This document shows, piece by piece, positions 25,671 through 33,370 of a DNA stretch of 64,000 bases (its first letter is position 1; every line of letters starts with the position of its first letter). This DNA comes from CAYMAI01 sp964388445 (GTDB lineage: Bacteria > 4484-113 > JAGGVC01): the NCBI GenBank assembly GCA_964388445.1, contig CAYMAI010000005.1:1-64000 (forward strand), written 5' to 3'. Both the position numbers and the translations under genes were made by a program. The notes beneath the pieces are model-generated. The model was not told the DNA's origin, did not search any database, and saw nothing but the letters and a program-made list of their open reading frames with translations.

Positions 25671-25826
25671 TTGGCGGAGCAAATCAAATTCGGTACGGAA
25701 GGATGGCGCGGAATAACCGCGTACGAATTCACATACGCGAATGTTCTTTTCGCGACCGAGGCGGTCGCAAGGCACTTTACCTGCAAATTGACTGCCCTCT
25801 CGATTGCATTTGACGCTTGCGCATGA
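25641..25826 (+). pseudogene. 5' remnant of a phosphoglucomutase/phosphomannomutase gene
   Basis: A TACAAT box (25641-25646), a CGGAGG ribosome-binding site and a TTG start at 25671 lead into IKFGTEGWRGITAYEFTYAN, followed by VLFATEAVARH. This is the unmistakable N-terminus of the alpha-D-phosphohexomutase family (usual form IKFGTDGWRGI). After about 37 codons (near 25780) similarity ends. The frame then runs into unrelated sequence and stops at 25826, just inside the ftsK promoter. The enzyme is normally 450-550 residues with a catalytic phosphoserine that is missing here. A deletion joining the gene start to the ftsK upstream region is the simplest explanation. Confidence 0.7.
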
Positions 25827-25832
25827 TATAAT
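25804..25832 (+). promoter_or_regulatory. Promoter of ftsK
   Basis: TTGCAT (25804-25809), a 17-base spacer and a perfect TATAAT (25827-25832). The leader to the ATG is about 45 bases and carries GGAGGTCTT. Confidence 0.65.
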
Positions 25833-25883
25833 CGGACTGTCAAGTTTGGGGGAGCCAGAGGAGCCGGCCTGGCCGGAGGTCTT

Positions 25884-28403
25884 ATGGCTCTTAAACCGGA
25901 CAAAGCGGGCCAGAAGGGGAAAAAGCCCGCGAATACCGGAGTGAAATCCGGTGCCGCCGCCAATCGCCGCGCCGCGGGCGCGGCTTCGACGCGTCCAAAA
26001 TCCGGCGCATCGTCCCGTTCGAAAAGCTATTCGATTTCCGGAAACGGAAGGCGCTCCGGTGCAGGCCCGGCGGCGCGCTCGACGCGCGCATCGGCGGCGA
26101 GAACCGGCGCACGCGTGAAAAAACGAACGGCCAGAGGCAGGCGGAAACCGGAGCGGATTTTGACGCCCGGCGGCGCAATCGTGCGCGACGCCATCGCGGT
26201 TCTGCTTGCTGCGTTCGGGCTGTTCATCGCAATAGCACTTTACATTCCGCCCATTCTCGATATTCCCGCGCCGGCGGGAGCGCTCGGCGCCGCGATTGCC
26301 GATTTCGCATTGCTTTACGCAGGATGGGCGGCGTATTTGATTCCTCCGGCGGCTTTTTTCGCGATGGCATGGCTTGTATCGGAATTCTCGGAGAATTATC
26401 CGCGAATCGCTCAATATTCGGCGGTCGCTTTCGCGTTCGCATTTCTGTTTTCGGGAATTTTCGGCGGCGCCGGAGAAACCGGAAGGCTGGTCACCGACTT
26501 TATGGCCGCGGCGCTAGGAGTTTTCTATCCGGTTTTTCTGGCTGTCGCGTTTTTAATCGCTCTCATCGTGTTTTTCCGCATCGAAATCGTGCGTCCCGCC
26601 GCGCATGCAGCCGGCGCGGGCGTAAGAGGCGTCGGCTCGGCATTCTCGTTTTTGACCGGCTCGGTGCGCGCCGCGTTTTCGGCGGACGAATACGGCGAGG
26701 ATGAGGACGAATTCGACGAGGAGCGGGAAAGGTGGCAGGACGACGCGGACGAAATGGAAGCGGAAGCGCAAGCGGGAATTACAATCGCGGCGGCGGACGG
26801 CGGCGAGGACTACGCTGTGGACGAAGATGGCGAAGACGAAGAAGAATTCGAAATTCCCGGCGAGGCGAACATTACAATCGCGGAATTCGATGCGAGTTCG
26901 GAAACCGGCGTAAGCGACGAGGATCTGCAGTTCGTGGTGGAGCGTGATTCGGGACAGGTCGAATTCAGGTTTAAAACCGACGAAGCGCCGTACGAGCTTC
27001 CGCCGCTCTCGCTTTTGCACGACGCGCCGACCGCGAAAAACGACCGGCAAGACCTTTTGCGCAAAGCGGGCGTAATCGAAAAAACGCTTGCCGAGTTCAA
27101 AATAGACGCGCGCGTGAGCCACATTCAAGAAGGGCCGCGCGTGACGCGTTTCGAAATCGAAATCGGACCCGGGATAAACGTATCGAAAATCCACAACATC
27201 GCGGACAATTTGGCGCTTGAACTTGCGGTAACCGCGGTGCGCGTGGAAGCGCCGATACCCGGGAAGAGCGCGGTCGGTATCGAAGTGCCGAACCAGAATT
27301 TCCAGCTCATCACGCTTAAAAGCATTCTCGACTCGCCGGAAGCGAAAAGCGCCCGCGGAATAACGACGGTGTGTCTGGGGCGCGACATCGGCGGAAAACC
27401 CATCGTCGGCAATCTCGCAAAAATGCCTCACCTTTTGGTCGCGGGCGCGACAGGAAGCGGAAAAAGCGTGTGCCTGAACACGATTATCGCAAGCTTGTTG
27501 TTCCGTGCAACTCCGGACGAACTTAAGCTCGTGCTGATTGACCCGAAGTGGGTGGAACTCGCCGTATATAAAGAACTGCCGCACCTGATTACTCCCGTCG
27601 TTCATTCGAAGTCGGAAATCATCGGCACGTTCGGCTGGCTCATTAAAGAAATGGAGCGGCGCTATCGGGAACTGCAGGCGAAAGGCGCGAAAAACATATC
27701 GAGCTATAACGCCGTGGTCGAGCGCGAAGAAAGACTGCCGTACGTTATCGTCATTGTGGACGAACTTGCGGACCTTTTCATGATTGCGGGCAAGCTTGCG
27801 GAAAAGCAGATTACTCGCATCGCCCAAAAGGCGCGTGCGGTCGGCATCCACCTCGTCGTCGCGACTCAGCGGCCGGACGTGAAGGTCATCACCGGAACTA
27901 TAAAGGCGAACATTCCAAGCCGCATCGCGTTCGCGGTGGCGCAGCAGGTTGACAGCAGGACGATTCTCGACATGAACGGCGCGGAAAAGCTGCTGGGCGA
28001 AGGCGACATGCTTTTTAACCCGATAGGCGCGATGAAGCCCGCTCGAGTGCAGGGCGCGTACGTGAGCGACGAGGAAGTTTCGGGCATTGTCGAGTTCATT
28101 TGCGCCCAGCGAAAGCCGCAGTTCAATCCCGAAATCGAGAAGATGATCAAGCCCGAATCCGAGGACGACGACGAACTCGTTTCGGGCGGCGAAGGCAGTG
28201 GGCACGACGGCGGCGACGAGCTGTACGAAGAGGCGCGACAAATCGTCCTTACCGACAAGAAATGCTCAATCAGCTATCTGCAAAGACGGCTGAGAATCGG
28301 ATATCAGCGCAGCGCGCGCATCGTGGATTCGCTCGTGGCAAGCGGTCTAGTGGAAGAAGATCCGGACACGGGCAGCTATCGAATCGTGGGTTCTGGAATG
28401 TAG
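25884..28403 (+). CDS. ftsK: FtsK/SpoIIIE-family DNA translocase
   Basis: This is a hexameric ATP-driven motor that pumps DNA through the closing septum and activates chromosome dimer resolution. The N-terminal ~90 residues are basic and low in complexity. Membrane helices follow (about 95-235), then an acidic linker (EDEDEFDEERERWQDDADE). The motor carries Walker A GATGSGKSV (around residue 520), Walker B VIVIVDELADLFM, the ATQRP motif and the PSRIAFAVAQQVDSRTILD segment. A C-terminal winged-helix gamma domain (SISYLQRRLRIGYQRSARIV) would read the polar orientation sequences. At 839 residues it is complete. A good sigma-70 promoter and GGAGGTCTT lead in. Confidence 0.96.
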   Translation: MALKPDKAGQKGKKPANTGVKSGAAANRRAAGAASTRPKSGASSRSKSYSISGNGRRSGAGPAARSTRASAARTGARVKKRTARGRRKPERILTPGGAIVRDAIAVLLAAFGLFIAIALYIPPILDIPAPAGALGAAIADFALLYAGWAAYLIPPAAFFAMAWLVSEFSENYPRIAQYSAVAFAFAFLFSGIFGGAGETGRLVTDFMAAALGVFYPVFLAVAFLIALIVFFRIEIVRPAAHAAGAGVRGVGSAFSFLTGSVRAAFSADEYGEDEDEFDEERERWQDDADEMEAEAQAGITIAAADGGEDYAVDEDGEDEEEFEIPGEANITIAEFDASSETGVSDEDLQFVVERDSGQVEFRFKTDEAPYELPPLSLLHDAPTAKNDRQDLLRKAGVIEKTLAEFKIDARVSHIQEGPRVTRFEIEIGPGINVSKIHNIADNLALELAVTAVRVEAPIPGKSAVGIEVPNQNFQLITLKSILDSPEAKSARGITTVCLGRDIGGKPIVGNLAKMPHLLVAGATGSGKSVCLNTIIASLLFRATPDELKLVLIDPKWVELAVYKELPHLITPVVHSKSEIIGTFGWLIKEMERRYRELQAKGAKNISSYNAVVEREERLPYVIVIVDELADLFMIAGKLAEKQITRIAQKARAVGIHLVVATQRPDVKVITGTIKANIPSRIAFAVAQQVDSRTILDMNGAEKLLGEGDMLFNPIGAMKPARVQGAYVSDEEVSGIVEFICAQRKPQFNPEIEKMIKPESEDDDELVSGGEGSGHDGGDELYEEARQIVLTDKKCSISYLQRRLRIGYQRSARIVDSLVASGLVEEDPDTGSYRIVGSGM

Positions 28404-28436
28404 GAAAAAATCTCCGCCGCCAAGCCGGAGGCCGAG

Positions 28437-28895
28437 TTGACGGAAAGCAGGTTCAACCCGTTTTTGCGACGGGACATTGAAGAGGAAGGATACGCATCCC
28501 TTCCCGAACTGCCGCAGGGAGTGGTGGACAGGCTTAAGGCGGTCATGGAGCTTTGGCACAAGGACCCGCACAAAGCAAGCTGGTTCATCGACCCGAAAAT
28601 AGCGAAGGCGATGTGGGGGGAATCACGCGCTCAAAAAGCGGCCTCCGCACCGGCTGTCAAAGACAGCACCGAAGAATCGATAAAGAAAATGTGGCTGACG
28701 AATCCGGAGCGCGCCGTCAGGTTCGTAAAGCCGACGCAGGCAATCAAGAAATACGGCAAGCCGGAAGGCATAACATGGCGGCGGCTGGTCGAGCTTAGCG
28801 CGATGCACGAGCGGCTTCGCACGGAGGGCCTTGCGGTTAGCGGTTTCATAGACGAAGAAGCCAAGGAAGAAGAAACCGCGGCGACTCCCGGCTAG
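28437..28895 (+). CDS. Small soluble protein of unknown function downstream of ftsK
   Basis: I do not recognise this 152-residue protein. It is charged, lacks a signal peptide and has two similar helical segments: LKAVMELWHKDPHKASWFIDPKIAKAMWG and IKKMWLTNPERAVRFVKPTQAIKKYG (given here as their cores, ELWHKDPHKASWFIDPKIAK and MWLTNPERAVRFVKPTQAIK). These form an internal repeat with the pattern W-x3-P-x2-A-x2-F-[IV]-x-P. The translation start is TTG with CCGGAGG in front. It starts 33 bases after ftsK and is probably co-transcribed. The duplicated motif hints at a binding module, possibly for FtsK or DNA, but this is inference from position only. Confidence 0.6.
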   Translation: MTESRFNPFLRRDIEEEGYASLPELPQGVVDRLKAVMELWHKDPHKASWFIDPKIAKAMWGESRAQKAASAPAVKDSTEESIKKMWLTNPERAVRFVKPTQAIKKYGKPEGITWRRLVELSAMHERLRTEGLAVSGFIDEEAKEEETAATPG

Positions 28896-29022
28896 TCCAT
28901 CCAAGCCGAAGCAACCTAACACCAACGCCTGCCAACCGTTTGGCGCGCAGATATGGGATTTATGCAATTATCAACATAATTAATATTATAATTAACAAAA
29001 TTTATTTATTGTGCCATAATGC

Positions 29023-29051
29023 TTGACATATTAAAATTTATTCGCTATATT
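29023..29051 (+). promoter_or_regulatory. Consensus sigma-70 promoter of the DUF2089 gene, leaderless
   Basis: A perfect TTGACA (29023-29028), a 17-base spacer and TATATT (29046-29051). The ATG follows after nine bases, so transcription should begin at or within about two bases of the start codon. Confidence 0.8.
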
Positions 29052-29060
29052 TTAAGCGTT

Positions 29061-29465
29061 ATGGCGAAGAAAACCTTTCTGATACCGGCCGGATGTCCCG
29101 CTTGCGGCGGGAAACTTTCGGTCGTCGAAACCGCTTGCGACGCGTGCGGAACGCTGGTTCGCGGCAGGTTCGAGCAAAACGAATTCGCCCGGCTCGGCGC
29201 CGAGGATTTGAGTTTTCTGCGCGCGTTCATCGCGGCGCGCGGAAGCATCAAGGACGTCGAGGCCGCGCTGGGAATTTCGTATCCGACCGTTCGGGCGCGG
29301 CTTGAAAAGCTAATCGAGGCTTTGGGGCTGTCGCCGTCGAGCCGTGCGGAGGACGCTCTAAAGGCGGAACTCGGCGCGCGACGCGGCGAAATACTCGCGA
29401 AGCTCGAAACCGGCGAGCTTTCGGTTGCGGATGCGGAAAAGCAGTTGGCGGAGCTTAAGGAATAG
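29061..29465 (+). CDS. DUF2089-family zinc-ribbon/HTH regulator
   Basis: The start is set by the consensus promoter nine bases upstream, giving 134 residues. A zinc ribbon (CPACGGKLSVVETACDACG, two CxxC pairs) is followed by a helix-turn-helix (GSIKDVEAALGISYPTVRAR) and a C-terminal helical tail (ILAKLETGELSVADAEKQLAELK). DUF2089 proteins are presumed transcriptional regulators. The tail closely resembles the first 25 residues of the downstream protein (LKDGKISVEEAERLLKLV), so both carry the same short helical module. This pairing, with DUF2089 next to a toastrack protein, suggests a small envelope-stress or autoregulatory unit. Confidence 0.85.
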   Translation: MAKKTFLIPAGCPACGGKLSVVETACDACGTLVRGRFEQNEFARLGAEDLSFLRAFIAARGSIKDVEAALGISYPTVRARLEKLIEALGLSPSSRAEDALKAELGARRGEILAKLETGELSVADAEKQLAELKE

Positions 29466-29511
29466 CGGCGAATCGGACCGCCCGGAGGAAGCCGGGCAAA
29501 GGAGAAAGAAT

Positions 29512-30387
29512 ATGAGCGAATCGCAGGTTCAGATTTTGAATTTGCTGAAGGACGGCAAGATTTCGGTCGAAGAGGCGGAGCGGCTGTTGAAGCTCGTGAC
29601 CGACGAGCGGGAGCAGCGGGGCGGCGGCGAATTCGTCGAGTTCGCGAAAGACCTGCCGGACGCGGTGGTGCGCAATTTGCGCGAGGCGTTCAAAACGCTC
29701 GGCGACGTATCGCGTACTGTTGGCAAAAAGGGCCGCGTCGTGATTACCCAAGGAGGCGAGAGAATTCGTCGCGGGGTTGACGAGCGGCAATTTCACGTGA
29801 AACTGCCGGCGGGCCTCGAAACCGCTGAGGTTTTCGTGTCCGCGAAAGTCGGCAGCGTGAAAATCGGCGGAGCGCATTCCGACGCCGGGCTGCTCGTGGC
29901 CGGAAAGAAAAAGCAGGTGCAAACCGGCGGCGAAAAAATCGAAATAAACCCGGACGATCCCTCGAAGGCGGCGCTGTTTCTGGAAGCCGAAGCGGGGTCG
30001 CTGTCGTGCGAGCTTCATCCGGGCGTGGTGTACGACGTGTGGGTCGAGACCGGCGCGGGGTCGGTGAAGCTCGACCTTTCCGATTTGCGCGTGCGCAGCG
30101 TGAACGTGGAAAACAGCCTCGGCACGGTCTCCGTCGCGCTTGGCTCGCTTGTGGCGGACGTTGCGGTCAAGGTTACGAACAACGCGGGCAAAGTGAAGAT
30201 TCGCGTGCCCGAGGACGCCGGAGTCTTGGCGGGCGTGATGAGCGAAATGGGCGCGCACAATTTGGACGAAGCCGGGCTTGCGGTGGACGGCGCGAAGTTC
30301 GCGACGCCGGATTTCGGCGCCGCCTCGACCAAATTCACGCTCGACATCGAGCAAACCGTCGGCGCATTCAAGCTGAGACGAGGGTAA
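29512..30387 (+). CDS. SHOCT-like/toastrack (DUF4097-type) protein
   Basis: The 291-residue product begins with a helical module (ILNLLKDGKISVEEAERLLK), a SHOCT-like oligomerisation element. A linker follows, then from about residue 90 a repetitive all-beta region with regularly spaced short strands (AKVGSVKIGGAHSDAGLLV, VETGAGSVKLDLSDL, NNAGKVKIRVPEDAG). This is the pattern of DUF4097/toastrack folds seen in LiaF- and PspC-associated envelope-stress proteins. There is no signal peptide or membrane helix, so the domain should be cytoplasmic. AAAGGAGAAAGAAT precedes the ATG. It follows the DUF2089 regulator by 46 bases. Confidence 0.75.
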   Translation: MSESQVQILNLLKDGKISVEEAERLLKLVTDEREQRGGGEFVEFAKDLPDAVVRNLREAFKTLGDVSRTVGKKGRVVITQGGERIRRGVDERQFHVKLPAGLETAEVFVSAKVGSVKIGGAHSDAGLLVAGKKKQVQTGGEKIEINPDDPSKAALFLEAEAGSLSCELHPGVVYDVWVETGAGSVKLDLSDLRVRSVNVENSLGTVSVALGSLVADVAVKVTNNAGKVKIRVPEDAGVLAGVMSEMGAHNLDEAGLAVDGAKFATPDFGAASTKFTLDIEQTVGAFKLRRG

Positions 30388-30411
30388 GCTGGCGCACGGC
30401 GGCACTCCCCC

Positions 30412-30435
30412 ACGGCATCGGGAACCAGACGAGGG
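30412..30435 (+). repeat. Dispersed direct repeat, copy 1
   Basis: A 24-base string beginning acggcatcggg and ending cagacgaggg is identical to 31420-31443. Similarity extends a few bases to either side, with a C-rich 5' flank and TACCGGG on the 3' side. Confidence 0.8.
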
Positions 30436-30483
30436 CCTACCGGGACGGAAAAGAACGGTAAAGGCGGTGGAAGAGGGATTTCG

Positions 30484-31062
30484 TCACTGCCATTGATATT
30501 CCTCCCACCACCATTTGTCTACAGGATTTAAAAGTGCGGGCGCGACGAAGTTCTCCTCGATGTAATCCACAACTTCCCAAAACGGCTCGGACTCCGGCGT
30601 GCGCGTGTTGTATCCGATGTGTGCTTGCGAATAGTGTGACATAATCGTTATTTTGTGGTTGTCAGAATACTTGTCGAAACCTGGATCGCTGGTTGTTTGC
30701 ATTTCGCATATTTCATTATCGATTAAAAGCTGAATCAATTCTTTGAAGTCGTTTTCGGCAGGTAACGCGTACTCGTAGCGCTGGTAATTTAAATCGACAC
30801 AAAACAACCATCTTCTATTGACTCCATCGAAAGGCATTTTTGAGAAACTTCCATAAACCGAACATGCTGGATAATCTACGTTTCGATAAAAGACTACTTT
30901 TAACGAAGCTATGGACCTGTTTAGTGGGTCTTCCAATATCCTTACTAGTTTAGCTGTGGTGAACGGAAATGTAACATGAGGATCGATAGCATCGGCTTTG
31001 CCTTCACATATTACCAATGCAACAATCGCCATACCTATAAGCATTTTTGCGCAGATTTTCAT
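30484..31062 (-). CDS. Secreted hypothetical protein
   Basis: This 192-residue protein starts with a signal peptide (MLIGMAIVALVICEGKADA, residues ~7-25). The mature part has no family I recognise. Two cysteines sit in YPACSVYGSF and WLFCVDLN, and one in NEICEMQT. The C-terminus is Trp-rich (DKWWWEEYQWQ). GGGTGAG precedes the ATG. The DNA is AT-richer than its neighbours and lies between the two copies of a 24-base direct repeat, suggesting an inserted segment. Function is unknown. Confidence 0.6.
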   Translation of the reverse strand: MKICAKMLIGMAIVALVICEGKADAIDPHVTFPFTTAKLVRILEDPLNRSIASLKVVFYRNVDYPACSVYGSFSKMPFDGVNRRWLFCVDLNYQRYEYALPAENDFKELIQLLIDNEICEMQTTSDPGFDKYSDNHKITIMSHYSQAHIGYNTRTPESEPFWEVVDYIEENFVAPALLNPVDKWWWEEYQWQ

Positions 31063-31484
31063 GGCTCACCCGCATTTCCAAAATGTAGTAAAAAATAGGC
31101 ATTGACAATTCGGCCTTGCGCAGTCCTCGTCACTTGAAAACGGCTCATGCGGCAATGCGAGAAAAATCGGCTTAAATGCGCGAGTTGCGTCATTCGTTTG
31201 ATCTCGCGGTGCGCAGTTCGTTTGAGCTCGCCGTGCGCGGCCGCATGAAAAATCTCCCGTAAAATGCCGAAGGACTGCATCCAGAAACTCCCGTATACTC
31301 CTACTTCCGCCGCTCGTTTAGATTATACACCGCACGCGATTGTTCCCGGCGAGCACTTTATCCGGGCGCACTTCTCAATCGGGTTCCCGGCGCGTATATC
31401 GAACCTTCGCCGCACCCCTACGGCATCGGGAACCAGACGAGGGTTACCGGGTGCGCAAGTTACGAATGTTGGTTTTCCTACTGC
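31063..31484. other. Gene-free stretch with short tandem and dispersed repeats
   Basis: No gene is supported. Around 31178-31240 two imperfect copies of a unit near 28 bases (gttgcgtcattcgtttgatc and gcgcagttcgtttgagctc) stand in tandem. Copy 2 of the 24-base direct repeat lies at 31420-31443. Confidence 0.5.
31420..31443 (+). repeat. Dispersed direct repeat, copy 2
   Basis: Identical over 24 bases to 30412-30435, in the same orientation about 1.0 kb away. The pair brackets the AT-rich secreted-protein gene. Confidence 0.8.
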
Positions 31485-31838
31485 CTACTTCGAATATATC
31501 CCCACCGTGTGGCCGGCGGGGTCGCGGGTTGCGGCTTGGCGCTTGCCCCACGGCGTGTTTTCCGGCGGGACGTGAAACTGCGCGCCGGCGTCCGTCATGC
31601 GGCGGAAGGTTTCGTCAACATCGTCCACGCGGAAATATAGCGATATTTTGTGCGGCTCGGCGGCGGGCTCGCCATCGTGCAGCGCGAGTAGCGTTTCGTC
31701 CTCGCCCGCAAAAAGCGCGAGCGACGCGAACTTTTCGCCGTCGCCCTCGTAAAGGCGCATTCCGAAGTGCGTTTCGTACCACACTTTTACCGTGGGGACG
31801 TCGCGAACGTAGAGCATTACGTATCCGATTCTCGGCAT
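31485..31838 (-). CDS. VOC-superfamily (glyoxalase-like) protein
   Basis: This 117-residue protein is one VOC beta-alpha-beta-beta-beta unit pair: RIGYVMLYVRDVPTVKVWYE at the start, FASLALFAGEDETLLALHD, ISLYFRVDDVDETFRRM and the closing RDPAGHTVGIYSK. This matches the glyoxalase/bleomycin-resistance/dioxygenase superfamily. Members use a metal site built from two such units, often in a homodimer. The first-strand histidine common in glyoxalase I is replaced, so activity cannot be assigned. GAGGAAATGCT precedes the ATG at 31838. It diverges from the DUF401 permease gene. Confidence 0.8.
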   Translation of the reverse strand: MPRIGYVMLYVRDVPTVKVWYETHFGMRLYEGDGEKFASLALFAGEDETLLALHDGEPAAEPHKISLYFRVDDVDETFRRMTDAGAQFHVPPENTPWGKRQAATRDPAGHTVGIYSK

Positions 31839-32048
31839 AGCATTTCCTCGATTGCCGGATGGCAAAAAGAACTACCGCGATGGCGGCGGCAATGTCGATT
31901 TCGCGGCGGGCGGGGGAACGCTAAATCGCGGAATCGCGGGCGGCGCCGTTTCGGGCCGGGCCGCGGGCGCCATTTGCGGGGGAAGCGGCGAAAGCGATGT
32001 TTCACAAACTTTCCAAATAAGAATATACAGGCGTGCCGTTGATAAAGT

Positions 32049-33353
32049 ATGGCGGTGCCGGCAATTGTTTTAATCGTACTAAGTTTTGCGGTCATCGTCG
32101 CGCTGATGCGCTTCAAGCTGCCGTTATGGCTGGCGCTGCTCGGCGGGTCGATTTTCGTCATCGCGGCGGGCCGCGTTCCCGCCGAAATCGTTACGGGCGA
32201 ATTGTCCGCGACGGTGACGGACGGCGAAGTGATTTCGCTAGGAATAATCATCGTTCTCATTTTGCTTTTTTCGGACGCGCTGAGGTTCGGCGGAAGGCTA
32301 GATAGAATGGTGGACGCATTCCGGCTGCTGGGGCCGGGGGCGAAAATGCGGCTCGCATCGTTTCCCGCGCTTATCGGGCTTCTCCCGATGCCGGGCGGCG
32401 CGGTTTTCAGCGCGCCGATGGTCGAGGCCGCGGGCAAGGAGCTTGCGCACGGGCCGGGCCAGTGGAGCGCGATTAACTATTGGTTCAGGCATATATGGGA
32501 GTATTGGTGGCCGCTTTATCCCGCGGTTCTCATCGCGGTGGCGCTGGGCGGCATTTCCATCGGCATTTGGGCGCTCGCCATGCTTCCGTTCACGCTTGCG
32601 GCGGCGTGGATAGGCGCGGCCACGCAATTTAGGGGCATAGCGAAGGGGGGCGGCGAACTTGAACATACCAATTTGGCAAGGTTCATGGCGCGGCCCGCGG
32701 GGAGCGCGCGCCGGCTTTTGCGGGAGCTTTCGCCGATATTGTTTATAGTAATCGGAGGAGTGGGATTCGAACTGTTTCGCGATTACCTTGCGAAGAACGG
32801 CACGGTAATGTATCAACCGCTGCCGCGCACGGCGATAATGATAGCAATAATTATTGCCACGATTTTTACTATTGTTAAGGATAAAATATCATTCGCGCCG
32901 CTGATTAAAGATTGGGCGGGCTGGCGCAATGCGGAAATGGTGCTAATGATTATTCTTGTCGTTTATTACAAGAATATAATGGAAACGGCGGGCTTGATCG
33001 ACAAAACGGTGGGCGAGCTGACGGGATGGAACATTCCGGTTTGGGGCGTGGCGCTTATCCTTCCATTCCTTTTGGGGCTGATTACGGGCATTCAATTCGC
33101 GGCGGTGGGCGTAAGTTTTCCCGTAATCATAGGGCTCGCGAATGCCGCCGGCATTTCGCTTTTGGCGATACTTTCGTTTTCGTACGCCGCCGCGTTCATG
33201 GGAACCATGGCGAGTCCGGTTCATTTCTGTTTGCTTTTGACGAAAGAATATTTTCACGACAAATTCGGCGCCGTTTACCGGCGTATATATTTTCCCATCG
33301 CGGCGATGCTTTTGTTCGCGGGACTAATCGCCGCCGGTTATTCCGCGCTGTAA
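32049..33353 (+). CDS. DUF401-family integral membrane protein
   Basis: This is a polytopic inner-membrane protein of 434 residues with about ten hydrophobic helices. It carries recognisable DUF401 features: FPALIGLLPMPGGAVFSAPMV, NYWFRHIWEYWWPLYPAVL, and a C-terminal helix ending SPVHFCLLLTKEYF. The two-half arrangement, with GLLPMPGGA in the first half and GLITGIQFAAVGVSFPVI in the second, resembles ion-transporter superfamily members with re-entrant hairpins (GntP/DcuC-like). A transported substrate is likely an anion but is unknown. No clear ribosome-binding site is seen; TATACA lies about 20 bases before the ATG. It converges with the phosphodiester glycosidase gene. Confidence 0.8.
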   Translation: MAVPAIVLIVLSFAVIVALMRFKLPLWLALLGGSIFVIAAGRVPAEIVTGELSATVTDGEVISLGIIIVLILLFSDALRFGGRLDRMVDAFRLLGPGAKMRLASFPALIGLLPMPGGAVFSAPMVEAAGKELAHGPGQWSAINYWFRHIWEYWWPLYPAVLIAVALGGISIGIWALAMLPFTLAAAWIGAATQFRGIAKGGGELEHTNLARFMARPAGSARRLLRELSPILFIVIGGVGFELFRDYLAKNGTVMYQPLPRTAIMIAIIIATIFTIVKDKISFAPLIKDWAGWRNAEMVLMIILVVYYKNIMETAGLIDKTVGELTGWNIPVWGVALILPFLLGLITGIQFAAVGVSFPVIIGLANAAGISLLAILSFSYAAAFMGTMASPVHFCLLLTKEYFHDKFGAVYRRIYFPIAAMLLFAGLIAAGYSAL

Positions 33354-33370
33354 TATCTCGGCGTCGTTCG

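Noticed and set aside
26553..28241. A 562-codon minus-strand frame
   Set aside because: It is antisense to ftsK, with no ribosome-binding site and low-complexity translation.
31178..31240. CRISPR-like spaced repeats
   Set aside because: There are only two imperfect tandem copies, no spacers of constant length and no cas genes.
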